From contig VNWV01000006.1 in assembly GCA_009801085.1 (NCBI GenBank), positions 248,001-312,000 of the forward strand: a stretch of DNA of 64,000 nt, given 5' to 3'. Under the pieces are notes generated by a model, which had not been told where the DNA came from, did not search any database, and saw nothing but the letters and a program-made list of their open reading frames with translations. This stretch comes from Lasiodiplodia sp. COLG20. Its lineage: Eukaryota; Ascomycota; Dothideomycetes; Botryosphaeriales; Botryosphaeriaceae. A program made the translations under genes and the position numbers. Positions 23,140 through 34,410 of the stretch are shown one piece after another (within the stretch, counting starts at the first letter, position 1; each line of letters begins with the position of its first letter).

Positions 23140-25293
23140 CTACTCAGGCCTCAACGGAATCGGAGGCGTATCATTCAACACCGCCGCAGCAACCGGATAC
23201 TTATCTGGCGCGATGCTCACCGGCACCGCCCCATCCACCAGCAACCCATCCCTATCCTTCCGCCTCTTCTTCTTCAACTCCCTCCCCACATCCTGGCACC
23301 CGTCCCGCACCTCGCGAAACAGATCCCACACGTCGATCCGCTCCTCCGGATCGGCGTGCAAGCACGAGTACGCCAGCTCGATCAGGCGTCCCGAGTACAC
23401 CGGGCGCAGCGGGCCGATCGAGCGGAACTCGCGGGTCGGGTAGTCCCCGCTGCGGTCGACCGCGTCCGCGAAGTCGACGACAAGGTCGTCGGGGACGGTG
23501 TTGCCTGACAGCATCATCCAGATGACCATGCCAATCTGCCACACGGTCGTCCACGAGTCGATGCCGCACTTGGCGTCCGGGGGCGGGAAGGGCTGCTGGG
23601 TGGGGTCGCAGGGCATGAGGTCGTCGATGCGGTCGAGCGTGGCTTCTGGAAACCCGAAGGAGCCTCCGTCTTCCTGTAGACGGTACATTTCTTCCAGATC
23701 ACGGGGGAGGAGTTCCTGTGTTTGTTAGCTGCTGGGAAGATGTGAGAGTAGGTGGCCAGCAGGAAGAGATGAACAGGTGGTTACTTACCGGTGGCATATA
23801 CCCGACAGTGCCAGTGCCTTGCAGGTCCTGCGGGTTTCGGGGCCACTCGAGAGGATCATCTGGATCTCCCTGATACAGAGCTGTCGTGATGTACGCGATT
23901 TCCCAGTCTCCAATCTTCGGAACCGGATAGGTGCGCGCCCACTCCATCGGCTCATTCGGGTTGGGCGCCCCCAGAAAGATATTGTCCGGTTTGATGTCGA
24001 GGTGACAGATGCGGTCCCACTCCGGGTCCTTTGTGTCTGAGAGCTGACCATTGAGACAATAGACGGCAACATTTGCCATCGCGAAAAAGACGTACCTACA
24101 AGTCCACGACGTTAGACTGACTTCATAGCATCCGGCGCTGCATGGGCTAAGCGTACCAGATGAACGGCTCCGGTAGAATCTTGTCATGGACACGATAATG
24201 CTTCATGAGATCCCAAACATCACCATGCGGCATCCATTCGAGCTCAAGCCACTCCATCCGCCTCTTTATCCTATAGTTGAGGTCGTAGTCGTGGCAACCG
24301 TAGTTGAATATGCGCGGGACAAATTCGGGGCATCGCTCCCATACCAGCTCGTGAACTGTCCCCTCGTAGTCGCCCAACTCCTCGGTGGGAGAGGGCGGGT
24401 CTGGATACATCTGGCTGAGTTTCATCTTGAAAACTCTTCGCTGTGGCTCTTTGTCAACTTGGAGAGTGCCGAGAAACTTCGATTGATACACACTTACGTC
24501 TTCTGAAATTGGCATGTTATGTGCATTAACCCTTCGCCAAACACCAACTGCACGACTTGGGCTGGGCAGGAGGAATTTGTGAAATGTCCACCGAGTTCCC
24601 TGGCCAGGCACGGAAAGGGAGTCTCGCATCATTCGCCATTCTGCCTGTGTGAACCAGTAGTATTCCTCTGCACTTTGTTCAGTTGAATTTTTAGACACCG
24701 GACGTGGGGGAATATTCTGGTCTAGATATCCTCGCGACCGGAGTGCCTCCCAATAAGTCTTGCGCATGTCAGTCTTTTCTTCCGGGTGTTGTACATTAAG
24801 AGTAGCCCGTATGTCTCGGACGGTATTATCTGTATCTAATCAGCGCAGGAAATCAAACAACGTTGTAAATTAAGACGTACCCCGGTCTGGAAGCAAGACA
24901 TTGCCACGAGGATCTTTTGTGATCTGAGCATTGAGCGAAGCTTTGGTGATCAAATCTGGATCAGGCCGCATATACTTGAAATCAATCCGACTGTTGTACC
25001 TATCCGGACGTATGGGATGGTGCTTCTCGAGTTGATACTCATACCACCGTTTCAAAGACAGCGGCATCTGGTTCCATCGTTCGATCAAAGTGTCTATAAC
25101 GGTCGGCCCTGTGAAAATGAGTCAAGAGATCGGCATCGAATTAGAAGTGTAACTTGCAGTTGCGCTTGCTTCGACCACTTCTGGCCGTAAATCCTAGCTC
25201 TTGAGCCACGTAATTGAATTCTTGACTCGAATAAACGTTGAATGCATGGTGAGTGCGCCGGCGAGCTGACTGTTTCTGACGTCGGGGCGGCAT
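23140..25293 (-). CDS. Divergent protein kinase-like protein
   Basis: Predicted 639 residues. Minus-strand exons: 25293-25158, 25108-24881, 24829-24157, 24095-23789 and 23715-23140. The first intron (25157-25109) appears to use a GC donor (GCAAGT); with it the frame runs through KRN-W-PTVIDTLIERW. Exon 3 may also begin 6 nt earlier (AG at 24836 or 24830). Residues 1-120 are basic, with a W/K-rich segment (WNQMPLSLKRWYEYQ) faintly like an HMG box. The kinase-like part shows HELVWERC (possible alphaC Glu), LEWMPHGDVWDLM (hinge), HLDIKPDNIFLG (catalytic loop with HLD for HRD), KIGDWEIAY (DWE for DFG), TGTVGYMPPE, WQIGMVIWMMLSG and a C-lobe RIDVWDLF. No clear Gly-rich loop is seen. Asp and Asn needed for catalysis remain, so activity is possible but unproven. 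Such proteins form expanded families in fungi. Confidence 0.85.
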
Positions 25294-25734
25294 TGCGTTG
25301 GTGTGGTCGATCTCAGTCCGTCCTGGAAAACAACTTTTAGGAAGAGGATGATCAGTGGAAGATAAGACTAGACAAGGTCGTCTCAAAGATTTAATATCTA
25401 GAGAAAGAAGACCGGCTGCTCAACCCTCCAACAAAGGCTCACTGACGTACTGTGATGACTTCCGCATGAGGCAAGTAACAAAGAACAGAATCACAATCGA
25501 GCGATTTTAGAGATCGCATCAACGAAAATTTGATTGCAACCGCACGTAAGAGAAATAAACGGCTGTAGGAGATGCGGGAAAGAGTGCTCGAGAAGCTCCA
25601 AAGGTGTGAAGCAAACTGCTTAATATCTTGGGCTTTTTTTCATTGTATGTTTCCTGACCAGTGTGACTGCAAAAACGCCAGACAAAGAGGCCTGCGACAA
25701 TCGACCCCATCGCGAGCACAACTTGCAGCTCTTT
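25294..25734. other. Intergenic, 441 bases
   Basis: Between the start of the kinase-like gene and the end of the next minus-strand gene. It should hold the kinase promoter and the 3' end of the metallo-beta-lactamase-like gene. I see no further feature. Confidence 0.6.
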
Positions 25735-26997
25735 TCACAAGAGAACACGGCTCTCGCCATTTCCCACCTCTTCGAACCGTACGTCGTCCAGAACCTGCTC
25801 CAGCTTCTCTTCTTCCGTCTCTTCCTGCTTCACTAGCCTATCCTTTTCAGCGCGCAACGCGTCTTCCACACTGATGACTTTGCGCCTCAGGAACCAGTTG
25901 ACCAGACCACTCCCCCATTTGACCTCATCATGCGTGCCAATCCAATACTTGGCACGGATGAGACGCTGCGCCTGAAGTCCATTAAATCCGCCTAGATTGA
26001 GCTGCTGGAGCGGCTTGGGGGATTTCGCCCACCAGTTCTCCCACCAAAACCCTGGATTGATTGCAACATCATGCAAACCATGTATCAGCGCCAAGACCGA
26101 AAGAGGTGGCGAGGCAGCAACCACAGGCCGTAGCGCTTCTGGTCGTATGCCATGAGGGGAGTATATGATGCACTCTGCGCCATCAGAATCGTCTGACGGC
26201 GGGATCCAGCCATTCGGCAAGCTTCGAGCGGAGCGTGTAGTCGGGACTGAGGGAGTTGAGGAAGTTATTACGAAGGAGAAGATGAGAGCGCTGTGATACT
26301 GTAGGAAGTCGAGGCCCTCGACCAGGCGTGAGATGCTGAGCCACTCGGGCAACGGAGGAATCGAGCCGTCGCGCCAATCGGGATGCCTGTGCGAGAAGAC
26401 GGGTATCGTCTCGACGTGGTGGAAGTGGTTCCAGGAGCGGATAACATCCACGGCACTCTAGATTAGAGAAAATGGCATCGGTACGACCGTGTCTCTCGAT
26501 AAGCGTGTGGAAAGAAGGCAACTCACCTCTGTTGCGAAAACCGGCACGAAGCGGTCTATTTCCAGTAATGTTCCCTTGTGGCAATGGTCGGTGAATTCGT
26601 GAGAGATGGCTACCGCGTCAATAAGAGTTTGCGCATCTGCGCCCGTGTCCGGGCCGTTTGGTAGCCTATCCTTGCCTAGGCGCAATCCTGAGGCCATAAT
26701 CTCGACCTCGCGCGCCAGCTCCTCCACGTCGGCGATGGACTTGCATGCGCTCTCATAGCGATGCCATTGCTGTGAGAACCACCGAGCGACGTCACTTTGG
26801 CCTCCAGAGAGCCATGGGTCGATCAGAACATTGTAGTACGCGCGACCGCCTCTTTTCGTCGCGGCGGCTGGGCGTGGAATCTGGAGCAGCCAGCTGGAGT
26901 CGGCGTTTAGGTGATGTAAGAGGGGTCTGCGGTGGCCTAGCTCGCGGGTCACGGCATCGCGAACCTCCTGGTGGAGTTGCGCCGAGGAAGGATCCAT
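25735..26997 (-). CDS. Metallo-beta-lactamase-fold-like protein
   Basis: Predicted 397 residues; exons on the minus strand 26997-26527 and 26457-25735 with a 69-nt intron in phase 0. The start is taken at 26997 because the context is CCACC-ATG-G; an in-frame ATG 69 bases upstream is possible. Features resembling the MBL fold: YYNVLIDPWLSG (about residues 42-53), the motif ISHEFTDHCHKGTL (about 133-146), PVFATE at the exon end, FSFVIT, and IYSPHGI near the middle of exon 2. The usual HxHxDH metal motif reads HEFTDH, so the second His is replaced by Phe, though a further His follows two residues later. The C-terminus is charged and probably helical. Hydrolase activity is therefore uncertain; family membership is my inference from the motifs. 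Confidence 0.8.
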
Positions 26998-28230
26998 GGT
27001 GGGCGCGGGCGCATGGTTTGTAGAAGTTTGTTGTTTTGGGGTTGAAGGTGGCCCAAACATGGAGCTCCGGAGGAGCAATGGCCATGACGCAAGCGAAGCC
27101 ACTCACGCTAAGAGTGGCAACCACCTCTCCATTGATGCACATGAGCTATGTACACACCTCACTTCGTCGCAATACCAGTCGAATCAATCTCGTTCCGGTT
27201 CTTTGGAGTGAGATCCTCACAAGCTTGCACAAAACCTTGCTGTTCTTGTATTCACTACCACAACACGTTTGATTTACAGAGCTCTCCTAAATACAGTTAC
27301 CGAGACTAACCGAAATATGTACTGTGCATAGTATTATCGACAGAAATGAGGGGGCTACCCCCGGTTCTCAACTTTGGTAGGGAAAAACGCGTCGGTGGTG
27401 AAGCCGCCCGGAGCCGAATTCACCTCCATGGAAATATCAGATGTCAGTGAGCATATTCCAGCATTGTACATCATTTCCAAGCGTGTCTGTGCCAATCCCT
27501 CCATCCTATGAGCTTTCTCCAAAATATGAAATGGGGTTCAACCTGGGAAAGGAGATAGGTGCTCTCAGCAGGAGAAGAATGAGAGAAACGTGAAAGAATG
27601 GGGTATCATCGCCACCGTCCGGGAGAAGCTGCTGCGATATCAGGTAAAAGAAAAAGAAAAAAAGGGCGGCACTGCCAAAAGAGGATCGCAGCCAAAGATT
27701 TGAGTCTGCCAAACATCCTAGCCTAGACTACCGACAACATAACCACTTCTCTCCCCTTCTCAAAATCCCTCTCGCCCTCGCCCTTCTTTCACTCGCTTCC
27801 AGCCTCCGCCTCCGCGGTTCGCCCCTCGGTCCATCTCGTCGGTCTCGACTTCTCTCTTCGCGGTTCGTCCGTTCGGATGATAGTAGCCAAAAAAAGAAAA
27901 GGAGACAGGAGACAGGCCTGGGCGAGCGCCAATCGCTCGGTTCTGAGGTGTCATGTGGGGTTTGCAAATCATGGGGTATCGGGATTCGTCAAATAACTTT
28001 TTAAAGCGGGTCGTTGCCATCGTTACGATGCCGGTGCCAAGTAGAAGGAAGAATGGCGACCTGAAGCGACAGTGGAAAGGAAACTAAAACGTCGTGGTAT
28101 AGAAGCGAAAGTAGAAACAGGTACGCATGCAAGCAGCGGACGCGCGTCTGCAGGCTGTGTTTCCTACGCCGAAGGGGGCCACCGCGCCCAAAGCCGCCCT
28201 GGCGCGATCCTCATTCACTGCTGTCGCCGC
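26998..28230. other. Intergenic, about 1.2 kb
   Basis: Upstream of the metallo-beta-lactamase-like gene and downstream of the zinc-knuckle gene. No gene is supported; the plus strand has A-rich tracts around 27640-27670 and C/T-rich sequence at 27740-27860, consistent with UTR and promoter DNA. Confidence 0.55.
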
Positions 28231-29049
28231 TTAGGCAACGGCAGTGGTGGGCGCCGGGGGCTGGACGGGAGCCTGCTGGGCAGCGGGGAGGCCGTCGCCG
28301 TTGATCTCAGCCTGGGGGCACTCGCGGGAGATGTGGCCAGCCTCGCCGCAGCGGTAGCAGGTCTTGCCAGCAGTGTTCAGAGGGCCACCGTTGGGAGCGG
28401 TGCAGTCGCGCGAGATGTGGCCGAGCTTTCCGCAGGCGTAGCACTTCATGGCCTGAGCCTGGCAGTCGCGGGCAAAGTGGTTGGGGCCGCCGCACTTGTA
28501 GCAAGTAGCCGGGCGCGGGCCGCCAGCGAAACCGCCGCGGAAGCCACCGTAGCCACCGCGAGGGATGCCAGCGCCGCGGCCAACGCCGCCGGCGGGGTTG
28601 GGGCAGGAGCGCGCAAGGTGTCCGGGCTGTCCGCAGGAGTAGCAGCGGCCGCTGGTGCCAGCGCCGCTCAGGCGCAGAGTGGGGCAGTCAGCCTGAACGT
28701 GGCCGAGGCCCTGGCAGTGGTAGCACTGCTTCGTCTCGGTGGTGCGCGGGTGGGGGCAGCCGTTGCTCTCGTGGCCTGGAGCTGGGGGTTAGTCGTGGAG
28801 GGGCGCCTGGAATGGAGGAGGCGGGGTTCGCATACCGGGCTGCTTGCCTGCGCGTCATTGTTAGCAGGCGCGTCACTTTCGCGATGGGTCAGGGTCCGAC
28901 TTACAGTTGTAGCAAAGGCGCTCAGACGACGAGCAGACCTCTGCGCTGGGTTAGCCGACGGCGGTCGCGATTGGCATGCAGCTCGACGTACCGGCGTAGT
29001 GGCCGACATTGCCACACTTGTAGCACGCACGACGCGACAGCGAAGACAT
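28231..29049 (-). CDS. GIS2: CCHC zinc-knuckle protein, Gis2/CNBP type
   Basis: Predicted 216-residue single-stranded nucleic-acid-binding protein with seven CX2CX4HX4C knuckles. Members (yeast Gis2, fission yeast Byr3, animal CNBP) bind mRNA and act in translation and stress granules. Minus-strand exons: 29049-28992, 28940-28905, 28847-28836 and 28775-28231; phases close (58, 36, 12 and 545 nt). The third exon is only 12 nt and encodes C-KQP-G of knuckle 2. Knuckles start at about residues 9, 26, 48, 72, 115, 136 and 164. Between knuckles 4 and 5 lies an R/G-rich linker (GGVGRGAGIPRGGYGGFRGG) like the RGG box of CNBP. The tail is A/P/Q-rich. Introns show GCTAAC branch sites near the acceptors. 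Confidence 0.95.
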
Positions 29050-30540
29050 CCTGCTTTCTTCCTCGTATAGCTGCGGCACCCCAGTGTCAGACATGCGTAT
29101 GGCGTAGGTGCGGTTGCCCGAGGTCCACATGGCGGGCGAGTGGCATGCTAGGTGGCATGCGTGGGCGCGGTCGTGGTGTGGAGAGAGAGATGAGGACGGG
29201 TGGGCGCGCGCTGTGTCTCAGAGCGCAGCGCCGGGGTGAGAGTGTATTGGTGATTGGGTGAGTACCTTCTGCTTTATTCCGGACTGCAAATCCTGCACCT
29301 GTCGAGAGAGTCAGCGCCTTGTAACAAAATTTGACGACGCGGTCAAGCAGCGCCGGATAGGATGGAGACTGGGTGCTTGGAGGAAGCAGACAGGCGCTCT
29401 GGGGAGGGTGGGCACTCACTTCTCAGCGTTTCTCCTTCCGCGCGACAACAGCGTCTCTTCCGACACACGGATGGTGGACTCGAAGGGTTTTTGTAGGAGG
29501 GCGGGCAGATCCATTTTCAAGGAAGCATCGGGGCTGGGCCTCTTGCGCACGGCCGGGCTCTGGCAGGCACGACTTGGCGAGTGGGCGACTAGCGCAGCTG
29601 CCACGGCTGATTCTGGGTCGAGCTCCGAGCGGCTTTCGTCGTGTGCATGCCCTCCACGCCCACCATTTCGAGCCTTTTCCACTAGCCCTCTGCGAATGAC
29701 GCTCACGCCCCGCATGCGCCGCCGGCCTGTGGCGCTCTCTAGCCGTTTGCCTGCGAGCGGCGCGGGATAATGCACACCAATGCCGCCCACGGAGATTAGC
29801 AGCGCCTGTCAGAGGCGAGCGAAGTGATGACGGTGCGGCCGATCGCGCGGCTATCGGGCAGGTCGTGTTGGGCGAGGACGGCGTGAAGAACTGCCGTCTG
29901 CAGCGCTCACAGGAAGGCTGGCACATCCGGCCTTGCCACAGAGCTGCAGCAAGGCACTGCAATCCTATCACGTGTGCAGCAGGCCCGTTCCGCCGCCCGC
30001 TGCAGCCTGCGCCCTGTCGCCATCCATCTGGCCTGTCGTGCTGCTGCATCTGGCGGCGCCGGAGCCGCGGTTCAGCGTGGGCGCGTCCATACGGAACGGT
30101 CCACGGTGCCTGGCGCATGCGGCGTGAAGGTCCGCAGCCTGCAGTCTGCATAGCCGGCCTGGTGACAGTTGACACCTGACAGCTTCCATCCGCTTTCCTG
30201 CCGTCCGCGCGGCTTTTTGCCTCTGGCCGGCCGGCTTACTTCCACGCTTGGGCGCGTACGAATCGAACGACTCAGCTCGCCTACAATCTCGGCTGTTGGT
30301 GCCTTGGGAAGCGCCCACAGCAATAACCCGCAGCAATTCCGGGGCCGCAGCGAAGGGGCGCTGCACTGCCGATCACGAATGGCAATCAAACGCGGACAGG
30401 GCGGAGCAAGAACCGGCGCATCAACTTTTCTCAATTGCTCATCAGCCGTCGTCCAGCTGCCTCTTTTTAATAAGTATGTGGTATAATAAAACGGGCGTGG
30501 CAGCCTCCACTGAAACGTCATCCGGAGATGATTCGGCTCT
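29050..30540. other. Intergenic, about 1.5 kb
   Basis: Promoter side of the zinc-knuckle gene and 3' side of UAP1. GC-rich, so several long frames stay open in both directions, but none has motifs or a matching exon chain. A 5' UTR intron of the zinc-knuckle gene could lie near 29.1-29.3 kb; I cannot confirm it. Confidence 0.5.
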
Positions 30541-32123
30541 CTACTCCTCCTTCTCGATGACAGCGGGCGCCTTGATCGTCCGCTCCTTGAGGAATTCGAG
30601 GCCCTCGCCGCCCTGCAGCTGCGCGTTAGCATGAACTCGTGGTGCACGGGTGCCTGTCGACTTACGTAGCTGATCAGCGGCGACACTTCGACGCCGTCCT
30701 CCGCCTTCTCACCGACAACGACACCGCCCGCCGCCTGCACCCACTTCTTGCCCTGGTCCATGATGTCGCGCTTGCTGGTGTCAGGGTCATCCTCGCCCGT
30801 GCCGCGCGCGTTCTTGAGCGGCGAGAACTCATCCTCACGCCTGACCTCCATGCACGCGAACTTATCCATGGACAGGAAGGGGAAGCAGTCGAACACGAAC
30901 TGCTCCAGCTTGATGCCGTTGGGCTTCTCCGGCTTGACCGTGTTGCCCGACTCGGTGTCGACGTAGGGGATCTTCTTGCGTGCGATGTGGTGCGGCAGCC
31001 TGTGCGACCACTGCGGGATGCTCTCGAGGAAGCGGAACGAGTAGTAGTGGTTGACAATGTTGGCCGCACGGAACTTGAGCAGCTCCGCGTTCGACGAGTC
31101 CCTGGCCTCGGCCATCTCCTCGCTGATCTCAGAGTACTCGACGACGTCCGGCTTACCGTTCCTCTGCATGATCAGACCCACCGACTCCTTGGCGTTGCGC
31201 TTGCGCACCACCTTGGTCGCAATCTCGACGTCCTTGGCGGCCGAGAAGCCGATGAAGGCGGGGTCGGCGACCCTGACGAGACAGTTGTCGACACAGTACG
31301 CGTGAACGTGCTGGATGCCACGCTTGCTCATGTCCGACACGACGGATGCGGTGATGAGTGCCTGGTAGATACCACCGTTGCCATCAGGGGCGACGGCAAC
31401 CTTGGACTTGCTCTCGAGCAGGATCTTACCGTCGTTCGAGATGCAGGGCAGAACGCCCTGCTCGAAGACGATGACGTTGGCCTCGTCCAGGCCGAAGTAG
31501 TTGTTCTCCTTGAAGAACTGCTCCGTCGGGCCACGCGTGGGGCCGCTGGTCATGACGTACCAGGGAACGATGACCTCCGACTTGCCGTGCTTCTTCTTCG
31601 CCAGCTGCTGCACCTTCCAGATACGCTCCGCCTGGAGCTGGAACAGCGACTTGTGGCTGGGAAGGCCAATGTCGTAGCAGCCCTTGGGTGCCGAGCTGCC
31701 CAGGCGAGTGCCTTGTCCACCAGCCATCAACACAACCGCCACCTTGTTCTCCGCGATCAGCTCGAGACCCGAGTCGTACCACTTGCTGAGGTCTTCATCC
31801 TTGGAGTCTAGGACGGACGAGGTGGCCGAGGTGGGGAGGGGCTCGAATGTGGGGGTCTGGTCTTCGCTCTCAGTCTTGGGAGGGTTGAGGGCGCGGTCGG
31901 TGATCTTGTTAATGTGGTCAGGGTCGAAGCCGGACAGCTGGGCGTACAAGTGGCCCTTCTCCGAGGAGCTGAGCTGCTCCCAGAAGGCGAAGACCTGCTG
32001 CTGGCCAGCCTTCTCATACTTCTGCTGAAGCTCCTTCACCTCTTCGGCGGTGGGCTCGCGCGGGGCAGCCTCGGAGGAGGAGCCGGTGATCTTGTTTGCA
32101 ATATCCTTGATGACGCCAGCCAT
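30541..32123 (-). CDS. UAP1: UDP-N-acetylglucosamine pyrophosphorylase
   Basis: Predicted 511-residue cytosolic enzyme making UDP-GlcNAc from UTP and GlcNAc-1-phosphate, the precursor for chitin, N-glycans and GPI anchors; yeast QRI1/UAP1. Exons on the minus strand: 32123-30666 and 30618-30541 with a 47-nt intron (branch GCTAAC). The nucleotide-binding loop is [21 protein letters not shown] (about residues 129-149, matching LxxGGxGTxLGxxxPK). Further family segments: [29 protein letters not shown] (UDP-GlcNAc-binding), [17 protein letters not shown] and the C-terminal [16 protein letters not shown] that is completed only by the second exon. Length fits the family. Highly likely essential, as elsewhere in fungi. 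Confidence 0.97.
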
Positions 32124-32762
32124 TGTGAGGGTTGATTGTGAAGAAAGGGAGGGATATAGGGATAGGTAATCTAGAGATGGAGGAAGGAAGGTGAGGGGTG
32201 TTTAGCCAGCTTTAAGGAGGTAAGGGTGCTGTGAAACGACGAGAGCCCCACGATGGAGCAGCCGCTGCGCTCATTGGAACTGCATCATCGGCTATAATTA
32301 GCTAGCGCCACTCACCGCCCGGACAAGGGTCTGGCAGATCAGTCCCCGCCAGCTGAAGGCCCAGCTCCGCCTGTTTCGAAACAAGTTCACGTCACGCATG
32401 CAATTGCTAGACTGAGGAATTAACTCTGTAATTGAGACTTCTAGCCACTGTCTTCAGTATCTCAAAGTCAAGATGCGCGTCTTCTACGCAACAGGAAACC
32501 CCTCCTTCAGGCCCCCCTATTCTGACCGCCTGGGCCCAATAAAGCACGGCCGTTGTTGCGCCTCTTGGATCGCGGGGTCTTGCACAGCCACTGACAATGT
32601 GGCATTTTTTCCTTCCAACCGTTGGGCTTCGGGGTCGTTCAGTTATCGTGGCGAATTGCTGTCTATACGACTTGCTGAGGAGTTGGTGGAGACGGAATGC
32701 CCAGCTGAACGTTGATTGGTAGTACTTCATGGCGAGCATCCGATAAAACTTGGATGTGGCGT
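32124..32762. promoter_or_regulatory. Upstream region of UAP1
   Basis: 639 bases between the UAP1 start (-) and the RRP7 end (-). It must hold the UAP1 promoter and the RRP7 3' end. Purine-rich on the plus strand at 32130-32230, that is, C/T-rich on the UAP1 sense strand just before its start. No gene is seen and no specific operator could be assigned. Confidence 0.4.
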
Positions 32763-33789
32763 TCAACTCTCGGGCTGTGGCGCGTGTTAGCATTGGCTCA
32801 CCGGCAAGCAAGGTCAAAATCGGAAACTTACCCTGATTTTCCCTCTGCGGGCCCTCATGCGCTCCACTCTCTTCCTGTCCTCCTGGAATTCCCGTTTCAA
32901 CCGCTCCGCGTCCTCCTTCTTCTTCTCCCGCGTCTGGAATCTGTAGAAGTCCTTCGGTGGCTTCTGCCTCTCCTTGAGCTTTTCCGCCGCAGCCTGAGCT
33001 TCCTCCAATTTTGCGGGACCAGCGCGACCACCCTTTGTAACGGTAATAAAGCCATCGTCGTCTGGTACGCTCCTTGCTTGCTTGAGAGCTTTGGCCCGGG
33101 CTACTTCCATGGCGGAAAACTGGGTAAGGTAGCCGTTGACCGTTGCTTGCAGAATGTCGCGGGCGGGGAATGTCAGTTCATGGTGTGTGCGGTACCCTAA
33201 ATGCATGTCAGCGTGTAGTCTTGAAGGATCATGTAGCTCCATAATCTGCGAGACTGAAGCAAGGGCACTCACTCTCTACACCAAGAGAGATGTCCGATGC
33301 CCACATGACTTCGGCTTTTTTCTTTGCAAGGCGAGCAATTTCCTTCATGGCCAATTCCGCGCTCGCCTTGTCCACGAACACCAGCACGGCACCACTTCCG
33401 CTGCTCAGAATCTCGGCATCCCAAGTATCAGGCAGACCGATGTCGCCAAGGCTGGGCTCTGCGCCTCGCTTCCTCTTCTTGCCTGCCTTTGCGCTGATTG
33501 CTGTGCCGCGTGTGCTCTTCTTGGGTCTGGCGCCCTCGATTTCGACGCGTTCTATCCTCGCACCACCCAGCTGTTTCGCGAAGAGAGCGCGAAGAGAAGA
33601 TTCCGTGGCATCGATGGGCAAGTTGCTGGCAAAAAGCGAGCGCGGCGCGTTTTCATCCGGGATCTTGGGTGCGTGCGGGCGAATGTATAGGAAGTGGGTC
33701 GTCTGTTGCGGGAATGACGGTACTCCGGGGACAGTGAGCGGGAGGATGGTGAATTCGCCGGCCTTTAGGGGAGCTCTTGAGGGCGCCAT
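32763..33789 (-). CDS. RRP7: Ribosomal RNA-processing protein 7
   Basis: Predicted 297 residues, the same length as yeast Rrp7, a nucleolar factor for 18S rRNA maturation and small-subunit assembly (UtpC-associated). Exons on the minus strand: 33789-33273, 33196-32832 and 32774-32763. The last coding exon is just 12 nt (PES-stop), joined after GKIR; the intron has a GCTAAC branch site. The N-terminal part carries an RRM-like fold with SLFASNLPIDATESSLRALF (about 46-65) and GAVLVFVDKASAELAMKEI, split by a Lys/Arg-rich insertion. The C-terminal Rrp7 domain has DDDGFITVTKGGRAG and PKDFYRFQTREKKKEDAERL followed by REFQEDRKRVERMRARR, a basic helical tail typical of the family. Confidence 0.95.
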
Positions 33790-34410
33790 GGTGTGTGGTG
33801 TATCTTGATGTGTGGGCTGGAGTTTAGGTGGTTGCGCTGCACAGAAATTCTGGCGACGGGCGGCAGAATCCTCACCGCCCGCCTGGCGACCCTCTTGGCT
33901 CTGTTTGTCCCAGCAGCGCTTCACCACTTCATCTCCCGCTGCATGCGATGAGCCGCCCCGAATGCGCGCCCTCTCCCCAATCACTTCTCGTCTCGAAACT
34001 ATGTCTAGCATGTCCTCGCCGCTCCTGAACCTTCTTACTCATACCATGCATGCTATTCGCTCCGAATGCCGCCGTGATGCCGCGTCATGATCCTTGTGTT
34101 ATTGTATTCATTGTCTGAACGAATGCGTCATGGTTCCCGTCGAAGTTGTGAGTGATAGCGAGATTTGTGTCCCGAAACATGCATTTGCACTGCGGTTAGC
34201 CGCTTCAGGCCCGTGAATGGTTTTACTTTTCTGTCAACCGCCCGCCGTGCTGCCTGGACCTATCTCTTGCACCCTACAACCCGGCTTCCTCCCAAACCAC
34301 CACACATCCACACTCTGCTTCACTGAATTGTACACACTGCCTTCTCTACCGCTACTGCCACCAACGCCACTACCCCCAAATCTCGCAACATCATCCGCCG
34401 CACCACCAAA
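33790..34410. promoter_or_regulatory. Divergent promoter, RRP7 and BTB-like gene
   Basis: 621 bases between two genes transcribed away from each other. It must contain both promoters. C/T-rich sequence leads into the 34411 start. I see no TATA-like element at a convincing position and no named factor site. Confidence 0.45.

Noticed and set aside
28072..29070. Open frame of 332 codons on the plus strand
   Set aside because: Antisense to the zinc-knuckle gene and its introns; Ala/Gly-rich shadow.
29423..30175. Open frame of 250 codons on the minus strand
   Set aside because: R/A/C-rich, in GC-rich intergenic DNA, with no family similarity or exon structure.
30639..31811. Open frame of 390 codons on the plus strand
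   Set aside because: Mirror image of the UAP1 coding exon; rich in L, V, D, R and H without motifs.
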